The notes beneath the pieces were generated by a model that did no database searches, had not been told where the DNA came from, and saw nothing but the letters and a program-made list of their open reading frames with translations. From contig JARLHO010000177.1 of assembly GCA_031292215.1 (NCBI GenBank), positions 1 to 38,083 on the forward strand: a stretch of DNA of 38,083 bases, given 5' to 3'. The stretch comes from Syntrophobacteraceae bacterium. Its GTDB lineage: Bacteria > Desulfobacterota > Syntrophobacteria > Syntrophobacterales > Syntrophobacteraceae. This document shows positions 31,527 to 38,083 of the stretch, one piece after another; position 1 is the first letter of the stretch, and each line of letters begins with the position of its first letter. Both the position numbers and the translations under genes were made by a program.

Positions 31527-33059
31527 ATGGCCGAGTCCGAATCTTCGGAGCGAAACGTCCCTGTTGCTACCAATGCGGCCGGTTCTGCCGAACGCATGTT
31601 TATAGTTCGGGAAGCAAGGCCTACCAACAACCTTCGCGACTACCTGTCCATATTTTTTAAACATCAGAAGACTATAGTGGTGTCTTTTTTGGTGTTTAGC
31701 CTCCTGGGTTGCCTCATGTCGCTGGTATACAAAAGGGTCCTCTACACGCCAAGGTTTGAGGCCAAGTCTTCGCTTCTGGTAAAGTTTGGCTGGGAGAATT
31801 TTTATCCGGATCCATCTCTTGGCAAGCGCGAGGCGCCGGCCGTAGACCAGGCGGAGATGCTCGGGGCCGAAATCAGTATTCTTAAGAGCCGGGGGCTAAA
31901 GGAAAAAATAATCGATTCTTTTACGCCTGAAGCCATTTTCCCGTCTCTTGCCAACAGAAGCTTTACCGGTATTAGCAAAAGAGACCAGGCACTTTTGCTG
32001 CTCGAAAAATACATAAAGGTTAAACCGGCAAAGGGCGGTGTTGTGGACGTAACCTTTGAAGGAAGCGATTCCAAAAGTGCTGCCGCCGTAGTAAATGAGC
32101 TCGTTCGAGACTATATCGATAAGCGCGGTGAAATCTATAAGGATCCCAAGTCGGCGCAGTTTCTCCAAAATAAGGTCGACTACTACCGAGCAAAGCTTTT
32201 GCAGTCACGAAACGACATGAAGGCGTTTTCTGAAAAAACCAAGATCATCGCCTTCGACCAGCAGCGCAACATGGTCCTTGAGCGCCGTTCGCACCTAAAC
32301 ATAGCCTTAAACAATACGGCGAACGGAATAAAGGAAGTGGAGCAAACGATCGCCGAACTGGAAAAAGAATTGCAGTCGATTCCGCGCTCCGAGCTGACCG
32401 CTGCGGCTTCTAGCCGCGCGGGGGACGCCCAGTCCCGGTTGCTCGCCCTAAAGCTCCAGGAGCAGACGCTAAGCGCGAAGTTTAAGGAAGGCAACCCGCT
32501 GATCGCAACTGTTCGCGCAAAGATTGCAACTGTTGAAGATTACATCAAGAAAAATTCAGCTGAAAATCCCGATATTGCCTCGGCGGACCCCGTGTACCAG
32601 GAAATCCAAAAGCAGATCCTGGGCGGCAAGGCGAAGTTAAGCGCGTTAACCGTGAGGTACACCGGCACGCAGAGTCAGCTTGGCGATATAAACAACGAAC
32701 TCGCCTTCTTTGAAGGAAAGGAAAACCAATACCGAGGGCTGGCCTCGGCCATAGCATCCAACAAGCGGATGTATGAGGACTACCGGCGAAAACTCGAAGA
32801 AGCCAAGGTGTATAACGAACTGGGCCGCGATAAGATGACCAGTGTAAGTGTCATCGAGGCCGCCGCGGCGCCGATATCTCCTGTAAACCAGCCCACGCCC
32901 CTGGCCCTTTTGTTTGCCGCATCCCTTATCTTTTCTCTTTTTGCGAGCCTTGGGATCGCCTACCTGTTGGAGAGCAACAAACAGGTGATGAGCACGGAGA
33001 TGGAGGCCGAAAAGAGATTGGAGCTTCCCGTGTTGATCACCATTCCGATCAAGAATTAA
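31527..33059 (+). CDS. Polysaccharide chain-length determinant / Wzz family protein
   Basis: Polysaccharide co-polymerase that sets chain length and helps export in Wzx/Wzy-type exopolysaccharide systems. It has a cytoplasmic N-terminus, a first membrane helix (TIVVSFLVFSLLGCLMSLVY, about residues 50-70), a long periplasmic region with heptad-rich coiled coils, and a second helix (PLALLFAASLIFSLFASLGIAYLL, about 463-486) preceded by the family's PxxPxxP-like PVNQPTP. No kinase domain is fused to it; the ATPase is a separate gene (34730-35461). Length is 510 residues. The ribosome site is modest. It is the first gene of the exopolysaccharide operon and lies 11 nt before the next. Confidence 0.88.
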   Translation: MAESESSERNVPVATNAAGSAERMFIVREARPTNNLRDYLSIFFKHQKTIVVSFLVFSLLGCLMSLVYKRVLYTPRFEAKSSLLVKFGWENFYPDPSLGKREAPAVDQAEMLGAEISILKSRGLKEKIIDSFTPEAIFPSLANRSFTGISKRDQALLLLEKYIKVKPAKGGVVDVTFEGSDSKSAAAVVNELVRDYIDKRGEIYKDPKSAQFLQNKVDYYRAKLLQSRNDMKAFSEKTKIIAFDQQRNMVLERRSHLNIALNNTANGIKEVEQTIAELEKELQSIPRSELTAAASSRAGDAQSRLLALKLQEQTLSAKFKEGNPLIATVRAKIATVEDYIKKNSAENPDIASADPVYQEIQKQILGGKAKLSALTVRYTGTQSQLGDINNELAFFEGKENQYRGLASAIASNKRMYEDYRRKLEEAKVYNELGRDKMTSVSVIEAAAAPISPVNQPTPLALLFAASLIFSLFASLGIAYLLESNKQVMSTEMEAEKRLELPVLITIPIKN

Positions 33060-33070
33060 AGAGGCGCAAA

Positions 33071-34618
33071 ATGTACCTCGATTATTTCAAATTAAAGAAA
33101 AGTCCTTTCCACATAACTCCGGATCCCGAATTCCTGTTTCTTAGCCAGAGTCATAAGGAAGCCTCGGCTTCGATTTACTACGGTATTGAAACCAAAAAAG
33201 GATTCATTGCCGTAACCGGGGAGGTGGGAGTGGGGAAGACGACTATTCTTCGCTCCTACCTGGAAGGAACCGACCCGGATAAGATTAGAATAGTCTATAT
33301 ATTTAACGCCGCCCTTTCCTTTGACCGGCTGCTCGATCAGATTTGTTCCGAGTTTGGCATCCGGACCGCAGGCAAAGACTCTGCGGAACTCGTTGACCTG
33401 CTGTTTAATTATCTTATCGAGGAATACAAAAAGGATCGTAACGTCGTTTTGATAGTCGACGAGGCGCAGAACATGCCGGTGGAAACCCTCGAGCGGCTGC
33501 GGATGCTCTCCAACCTTGAAACCTCGCAGGATAAACTCTTACAGATAATTCTTGTCGGTCAGCCCGAGTTTGAGGCCAAATTGGATCTGCCCGAGCTGCG
33601 GCAGTTAAAACAGCGGATGGCGATTCGCTCGCGCATCGAACCGCTTACCAGCGAGGAAAGCTTCGCGTATATCAATCACCGGCTTATGAAGGCATCGTTA
33701 TTCCACAATCCGATTTTCACCAAAAAGGCGCTTACGCGCATCATAAAAGAGTCAAAGGGCATTCCGCGAACGATAAACATTCTGTGCGACAATGCGCTTG
33801 TAACGGGCGCGGGCTACCGGTGCAAGCCGGTGGATGAAAAGATTGCAGAAGAGGTGATTAGAGATTTTCGTGGACCGCGGCCACCTCGGGGCTTGCGGTG
33901 GAAAATTATCTGGGCGCCGGTTCTTTCGGGTTTTATGGTGGCGGCTTTCCTGGTTTTTCGAACCATTGTGCCCGATCCGGCAAAGCCTTCGCCGGAAAAA
34001 CGAAAAATTGTGGAAAAGCTCCACGAGCCTTTGCCTGCCCATGTTCACAAAGATAGAGTAAAGATCGTGAGGGCTGTCCAAAGTTTAGCCGTGAAAATAA
34101 AAGAGCCTGCGGTTGCTAAAGTCCATCGTGACAAAATGGGGGGGACGGACCCCGGTGAGGGGGCCGGAGAAAATGTCGCAAAGCCTGCGGCTCAAGAGGT
34201 GGCCGAGAAGAGTAATGGCGCGCCTTCCCCCGAGGCCGGCAAAGCGGCGCCCGCCCCGGAGATGAGCAAATCCGCGCCTTCCCCGGAGGTAAAGCGGGCG
34301 GGAAACGGTTTTCCCTCGGCGCGATCCGAGCCTTCCGCACCGATTGCTCCGAGGAGCGGTGGCGATAGAGCCCCGTCCGCAAAACCCCCGGGGATCGATC
34401 CCGCACCGGCCAAGCCCGATGTCTTGCCCGTAAAAAAGGCGTCCGGGGGGCCATCGTCTCAGCTCGTGGTGGTAAGGTCGGGCGATAGCGTGAGCAAGCT
34501 GTTGATGGGCATCTATGGCATTGTCAGCCCCGCCATGCTGGCCTCTTTTAAACAGCTTAATCCTCAGGTTAAGGACATCAACAAAATCTCTGTTGGGGCA
34601 AAGATCCTTCTTCCGTAG
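33071..34618 (+). CDS. ExeA/GspA-like AAA ATPase with membrane anchor and C-terminal LysM domain
   Basis: Residues 1-265 are an ExeA-type AAA ATPase: opening MYLDYFKLKKSPFHITPDPEFL, Walker A GEVGVGKTT, Walker B VVLIVDEAQNM, and QPEFEAKL/LKQRMAIR sensor blocks. This is the form found in type II secretion ExeA and in exopolysaccharide/PEP-CTERM loci. A membrane helix (IWAPVLSGFMVAAFLVF, about 276-294) leads to a long Pro/Ala/Lys-rich linker with repeated APSPE-type motifs (about 300-460). The C-terminal 50 residues resemble LysM (VVRSGDSVSKLLMGIYG...LNPQVKDINKISVGAKILLP). The layout implies a cytoplasmic motor tied through the inner membrane to peptidoglycan, perhaps opening the wall for the export machinery (inference). 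Confidence 0.87.
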   Translation: MYLDYFKLKKSPFHITPDPEFLFLSQSHKEASASIYYGIETKKGFIAVTGEVGVGKTTILRSYLEGTDPDKIRIVYIFNAALSFDRLLDQICSEFGIRTAGKDSAELVDLLFNYLIEEYKKDRNVVLIVDEAQNMPVETLERLRMLSNLETSQDKLLQIILVGQPEFEAKLDLPELRQLKQRMAIRSRIEPLTSEESFAYINHRLMKASLFHNPIFTKKALTRIIKESKGIPRTINILCDNALVTGAGYRCKPVDEKIAEEVIRDFRGPRPPRGLRWKIIWAPVLSGFMVAAFLVFRTIVPDPAKPSPEKRKIVEKLHEPLPAHVHKDRVKIVRAVQSLAVKIKEPAVAKVHRDKMGGTDPGEGAGENVAKPAAQEVAEKSNGAPSPEAGKAAPAPEMSKSAPSPEVKRAGNGFPSARSEPSAPIAPRSGGDRAPSAKPPGIDPAPAKPDVLPVKKASGGPSSQLVVVRSGDSVSKLLMGIYGIVSPAMLASFKQLNPQVKDINKISVGAKILLP

Positions 34619-34729
34619 CAGGAAAACTCCGTATCTCAAATGGCCGGTAAAATCCGTATTTGCTGATCATTCTTATAGATAATAAGGAAGAGAAACGGGG
34701 CCTATGCTTGTTTATAGAGGAGCGAGGCC

Positions 34730-35461
34730 ATGAGCAAAATCTACGAAGCGCTGCAAAACGTTCACCGGGAAAAGAAGGGGAAAGGGCCATTCGAACGAAT
34801 CGCACCGGTTCCTTTCGCCCCGCTGGAGGCCGCCGCCTTAGGATTTGAAGACGAGATGCTGAGCCTCTATAAGCTCATAGAGGCCCTTTTGCCACATTTC
34901 CCATCAAGGATTATCCAGTTCATCGGCGCAAGGGAAGGGGAGGGGACTTCCACGGTTTCCAGGCAGTTTGCCCGGGCAGCGGCCGATCTGATAGGCCATT
35001 CGGTGCTGCTGGTTGACGCGGACCGTCTCAATCACAGCCAGGATCTTTTCTTTGATATCCAAAGCGGCATCGGCTGGGTCGACGCGCTACGAAGCGGAAG
35101 CAATATCGAGGACTCCTTTCAACGTGTGGGGCAGTCTAAATTGTTTGTAAGCCGGTGTGGCAATTCCTCTGTTTCCACGCCGGAAATCTTTAACTCCTCG
35201 TTTGACCGGATGTGCGAAAAGCTCAGGGCAAATTTTGAGCTGGTTTTGATCGATTCAGCACCTTTGGCGATTTCACCCGACGGTCTTGCCATCGCTTCCA
35301 AAGTGGATGGAGTAGTGCTGGTGGTGGAGGCGGAAGGGTCGAGGTGGCAAACTGTGCGGCGCCTGCGCGACAGTATCTACAGGGTGGGGGGGAGTATGCT
35401 GGGGGTTGTTTTGAATAAAAGACGCTATTATATCCCTCAGTCTATATACAGGCGTTTATAA
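34730..35461 (+). CDS. CpsD/CapB-like (BY-kinase family) P-loop ATPase
   Basis: Cytoplasmic partner of Wzz in exopolysaccharide assembly. The MinD/BY-kinase fold is visible: a Walker A region (GAREGEGTSTVSRQFA), Walker A' VLLVDADR, Walker B LVLIDSAPL, and VDGVVLVVEAEGSRW near the end. The C-terminus carries a tyrosine cluster (RRYYIPQSIYRRL), which would be autophosphorylation sites. The Walker A lysine of GEGKST is Thr here. It opens with MSKIYEALQ, as in PEP-CTERM/XrtA-type loci. Length is 243 residues. GAGGAGCGAGG precedes ATG; the gene follows the ExeA-like gene by 111 nt. Confidence 0.83.
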   Translation: MSKIYEALQNVHREKKGKGPFERIAPVPFAPLEAAALGFEDEMLSLYKLIEALLPHFPSRIIQFIGAREGEGTSTVSRQFARAAADLIGHSVLLVDADRLNHSQDLFFDIQSGIGWVDALRSGSNIEDSFQRVGQSKLFVSRCGNSSVSTPEIFNSSFDRMCEKLRANFELVLIDSAPLAISPDGLAIASKVDGVVLVVEAEGSRWQTVRRLRDSIYRVGGSMLGVVLNKRRYYIPQSIYRRL

Positions 35462-35462
35462 G

Positions 35463-35504
35463 CCCGTCCGCTTCGCCCCGGGACGGGGTTTGAGCGAAAA
35501 TCGT
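35463..35504. repeat. Fragment of the long dispersed repeat, copy E
   Basis: GCCCGTCC...GGGACGGGGTTTGAGCGAAAATCG resembles the sequence entering copy A (CCCCGTCCTGGGACGCGGTTTGAACGAGAATG, read in pieces at 9963-9993). It starts one base after the stop codon of the ATPase gene and spans the possible TTG start of the sugar transferase. Confidence 0.5.
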
Positions 35505-35546
35505 TTGGAACACCAGATTATTTACCTTAAAAAGCGGAACAAAATC

Positions 35547-36713
35547 ATGAAAGACCTATCGTCGGCGGCGGTCGCCAAGTTTGCGCCCGTATGCGAAAGA
35601 ACCTTTTCCGGGCGCCGGAGCGAGTGCGATGATCTCTATACGATCGAATACAACGAGGAGGCTTTCCAAAAAATTTTGGTGTTGGAGCGAAAAAGGTCTG
35701 AACGGTCGAAAAGACCCTTCGTTTTGATGCTGCTCGATGTGGCCACCCGGGACGAGTCCTGCGGCGCCATCCGGGAAAAGGTATTAAGCTGTCTTGCGGA
35801 AACCAAAAGGGACACAGACATTCTGGGGTGGTACCGGCAAGATAGCATAGCGGGCATCATTTTTACCGAGATATCGAGTTCGAACGGTCGGGCCCCATCC
35901 GTGCCCATTGCAGAAAGAATAAAGGCCGGGTTGGCTGGTAAACTTGGGCCGGAGGGAGTCAATCGGGCCCCTATCAGCTTTTTCAATTTTTCGGAAAAGT
36001 CCCGGCCACAGGTTTTATCGGGCCGCCTCACCCTTTATCCGGACATTCGAGAGCGGCTTAATGCGCACAAAAGGGGGCTGAGTATCAAACGAGCAATCGA
36101 TGTATGCGGGGCGCTTATCGGCCTTGTGTTGCTCGCGCCGTTTTTTCTTGTCATTTCCGCAATGATCAAGCTTACTTCGAAGGGTCCTGTCTTTTTCCGC
36201 CAGGAACGGGTGGGCCAATACGGCGATACTTTTATGTTTTTAAAATTCCGGTCGATGTACGTCAATAACGATCCCTCGATTCACAAGGAGTATACGAAAA
36301 GCCTTATCCTTGCGGAGGAAAAAGGCGCGGGCAACGGCGCCCCTGCGGAGGGCGCGGTTTTTAAGATCCAAAACGACCCTCGGGTCACCCCGGTTGGAAG
36401 GTTTCTAAGGAGATCGAGCCTCGATGAGATTCCCCAGTTGATAAACGTTTTGGCAGGTCGCATGTCGCTTGTCGGGCCGCGCCCTCCCATCCCCTATGAG
36501 CTTGAAAACTACGATCTTTGGCACTGGAGGCGAGTGCTTGAGATGAAACCGGGCATAACCGGAATGTGGCAGGTCGGAGGGAGGAGCAGAACTACATTTG
36601 ACGAAATGGTGCGCCTTGACCTCAATTACATGACCCAATGGAGCCTCCGGCTCGATATGAAAATACTTTTCATGACGCCTCTGGCCGTTTTGAGCGGCAA
36701 GGGGGCGTATTAA
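35547..36713 (+). CDS. Initiating sugar-phosphate transferase with GGDEF-like N-terminal domain
   Basis: The C-terminal part (about 185 residues before the end to the stop) is a bacterial sugar transferase (WbaP/PssY/EpsL type) that loads the first sugar-phosphate onto undecaprenyl phosphate. It has KRAIDVCGALIGLVLLAPFF (membrane anchor), GPVFFRQERVGQYGDTFMFLKFRSM, FLRRSSLDEIPQLINVLAGRMSLVGPRPP and KPGITGMWQVGGRS. The N-terminal 150 residues follow a GGDEF-domain pattern (helix EEAFQKILVLERKRSERSKRPFVLMLLDV..., then RDTDILGWYRQDSIAGIIFTE where a cyclase would have RYGGDEFAVLLPE), so it is degenerate. I chose ATG 35547. An upstream TTG (35490) would add 19 residues, but that region overlaps a repeat fragment. 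Confidence 0.85.
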   Translation: MKDLSSAAVAKFAPVCERTFSGRRSECDDLYTIEYNEEAFQKILVLERKRSERSKRPFVLMLLDVATRDESCGAIREKVLSCLAETKRDTDILGWYRQDSIAGIIFTEISSSNGRAPSVPIAERIKAGLAGKLGPEGVNRAPISFFNFSEKSRPQVLSGRLTLYPDIRERLNAHKRGLSIKRAIDVCGALIGLVLLAPFFLVISAMIKLTSKGPVFFRQERVGQYGDTFMFLKFRSMYVNNDPSIHKEYTKSLILAEEKGAGNGAPAEGAVFKIQNDPRVTPVGRFLRRSSLDEIPQLINVLAGRMSLVGPRPPIPYELENYDLWHWRRVLEMKPGITGMWQVGGRSRTTFDEMVRLDLNYMTQWSLRLDMKILFMTPLAVLSGKGAY

Positions 36714-36785
36714 CGGCTTCCAACCGATCAAACGGAATGTGACCTGGGCGTATTTACGCGAAATTTGCGGCAAAAGGAGGAGGAG

Positions 36786-37787
36786 ATGATCCGGGTTGGC
36801 ATAGTCGGCTATGGATATTGGGGGCCAAACATCGCCAGAAATTTCGAAAGAGTCGAAGGGTGCCGGGTTGTAAGGATCTGCGATTCCAACCCCGACGCTT
36901 TGGAACGTGTTAGAAAATCTTTGCCGGGAATAGATACCTCAACCGAGCTGAGTGCTGTGGTTAAGGCGCCCGACATCGATGCGGTTGCCATTGTTACGCC
37001 TGTTTCGACCCACTTCGAGCTGGCCAGGCAGGCGCTTGAAAACGGCAAACACGTGTTTGTGGAAAAGCCTTTTACCTCCAATTCAGACCAGGCGTTGCGG
37101 TTGATCGAGATTGCCGAGCGAAAAAACCTCAAGCTCATGATCGATCACACGTTTCTTTTTACCGGCGCCGTTAGAAAAATCAAACAACTGGTCGAGGAGG
37201 GCGTACTGGGAAAACTCTACTATTACGATTCGACCAGGGTAAACCTGGGTCTTTTTCAACACGATGTAAACGTCATATGGGACCTTGCCCCCCATGACAT
37301 TTCGATAATGAATTACGTGATCGGGCAAAAGCCCGAGGCCGTGGTGGCAACCGGTGGCAACCACGTGTGCGAGCACGAGTATGTGGCCTACGTAACGATC
37401 TATTTCCCAGACAATGTGATAGCGCACGTAAACGTCAACTGGCTCTCTCCGGTGAAGGTGCGGACCACGCTTTTGGGCGGTGAAAAGAAAATGGTGGTCT
37501 GGAACGACCTTGACGCCGACGAGAAAGTAAAGGTCTACGACAAGGGGGTGGAGATCGGAAACAGGCTCGGTGTCTACGATTTGCTCGTTAGCTATCGCTC
37601 GGGCGACATGTGGTCGCCCAAACTCGACCCGACCGAGGCGCTAAAGCTTGAGACCCAGGAGTTTATCGATTGCATTCAGTACGGCACAAAGCCGCTAAAT
37701 GATGGTTGGGCCGGATACACGGTGGTACAGATGCTTGAGGCTGCGGATAAATCGCTAAAAAACAGAGGAGGGCTGATTTACATGTGA
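36786..37787 (+). CDS. Gfo/Idh/MocA-family nucleotide-sugar oxidoreductase
   Basis: NAD-dependent dehydrogenase with an N-terminal Rossmann fold (IRVGIVGYGYWGPNIARNF), the EKP motif (HVFVEKPF, catalytic Lys) and a C-terminal beta-sheet domain with DLAPHDISIMNY (substrate His). Similarity to WlbA-type UDP-N-acetylglucosaminuronate 3-dehydrogenases is suggested by the surroundings and by DHTFLFTGAVRKIKQL, but the substrate is not proven. ATG 36786 has AAAGGAGGAGG just upstream and gives 333 residues. It is the last gene before the tandem array; the rest of the exopolysaccharide locus presumably continues beyond the window. Confidence 0.88.
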   Translation: MIRVGIVGYGYWGPNIARNFERVEGCRVVRICDSNPDALERVRKSLPGIDTSTELSAVVKAPDIDAVAIVTPVSTHFELARQALENGKHVFVEKPFTSNSDQALRLIEIAERKNLKLMIDHTFLFTGAVRKIKQLVEEGVLGKLYYYDSTRVNLGLFQHDVNVIWDLAPHDISIMNYVIGQKPEAVVATGGNHVCEHEYVAYVTIYFPDNVIAHVNVNWLSPVKVRTTLLGGEKKMVVWNDLDADEKVKVYDKGVEIGNRLGVYDLLVSYRSGDMWSPKLDPTEALKLETQEFIDCIQYGTKPLNDGWAGYTVVQMLEAADKSLKNRGGLIYM

Positions 37788-37793
37788 TTGCGA

Positions 37794-38083
37794 GGGAGCG
37801 GGAAGCGGGGAGCGGGAAGCGGGAAGCAGGAAGCGGGAAGCAGGGAGCGGGGAGCAGGGAGCGGGGAGCAGGGAGCGGGAAGCGGGAAGCGGGAAGCGGG
37901 AAGCGGGAAGCGGGAAGCGGGAAGCGGGAAGCGGGGAGCGGGGAGCAGGGAGCGGGAAGCGGGAAGCGGGAAGCGGGGAGCAGGGAGCGGGGAGCAGGGA
38001 GCGGGAAGCGGGAAGCGGGAAGCGGGAAGCGGGAAGCGGGAAGCGGGAAGCGGGAAGCGAGAAGCGAGAAGCGAGAAGCGAGA
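37794..38083. repeat. Heptanucleotide tandem array (GGRAGCR)n, continues past window end
   Basis: About 41 in-phase units of 7 nt: GGAAGCG is the main form, with GGGAGCG, GGGAGCA and GGAAGCA variants, and AGAAGCG in the last four. One strand lacks T altogether and contains only purines except for the regular C. Variant units are clustered: runs of GGGAGCR alternate with runs of GGAAGCG at about 37843-37877, 37934-37954 and 37976-38003. The array starts 6 nt after the oxidoreductase stop codon. Confidence 0.97.

Noticed and set aside
37794-38083. CRISPR array
   Set aside because: The units are 7 nt with no spacers; it is a simple tandem repeat.

Overview
The window looks like part of a chromosome of an anaerobic, acetyl-CoA-pathway bacterium. 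A Desulfobacterota member related to the Syntrophobacter-type sulfate reducers and syntrophs is my best guess. The basis is a complete bacterial CODH/acetyl-CoA synthase operon, an acetate kinase, a sigma-54 promoter feeding a c-di-GMP riboswitch, an exopolysaccharide locus with a separate Wzz and tyrosine-kinase-like ATPase, and fairly GC-rich sequence. The taxon is an inference; no rRNA or tRNA gene was seen. No CRISPR array, prophage or intact transposase was recognised.

Layout. 159-4573 (minus) is a two-gene RND efflux operon (adaptor, then pump) without an outer-membrane factor in view. 4923-5119 (minus) holds the decayed remains of a VapBC toxin-antitoxin pair next to acetate kinase (5140-6327, minus). 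Then come a tiny secreted cysteine-rich protein, an L,D-transpeptidase, and a plus-strand DksA-type zinc-finger protein fused to a BON domain (7803-8573). 8838-12700 (minus) is a DNA-repair and RNA-modification block read as rlmE, yebC, ruvC, ruvA, then ruvB, with ruvA and ruvB separated by a dispersed repeat. A macro-domain protein (plus) and an isoprenylcysteine methyltransferase-like membrane protein (minus) converge at 12821-13960.

14226-22293 (plus) is the metabolic core: a sigma-70-like promoter, a leader of about 340 nt with several hairpins, then acsD, cooS/acsA, acsB, acsC and acsE. Together these encode CO dehydrogenase, acetyl-CoA synthase, both corrinoid protein subunits and the methyltetrahydrofolate methyltransferase, that is, the carbonyl branch and methyl transfer of the Wood-Ljungdahl pathway. 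Cluster-ligand cysteines are all present. With acetate kinase elsewhere in the window, the cell could make or use acetate through acetyl-CoA, although phosphotransacetylase is not seen. A CitE-like lyase and a soluble GAF/PAS histidine kinase follow.

25540-37787 is about surface and c-di-GMP biology: a PilZ protein, a UDP-glucuronate epimerase-like enzyme, and a secreted FN3/InlB-repeat/PKD-like protein. The last is preceded by a near-consensus sigma-54 promoter and a class I c-di-GMP riboswitch with a visible Shine-Dalgarno-sequestering element. Next are a degenerate secreted nuclease-like protein and an exopolysaccharide operon: Wzz; an ExeA-type ATPase with a LysM tail; a CpsD-like ATPase lacking the Walker lysine; a sugar transferase with a degenerate GGDEF-like N-terminus; and a Gfo/Idh/MocA oxidoreductase. 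The window ends inside a 290-nt purine-only heptanucleotide tandem array.

Two families of dispersed intergenic repeats recur between otherwise unrelated genes at about 9.9-10.15, 22.3-22.7 and 31.1-31.3 kb, with a fragment at 35.46 kb.
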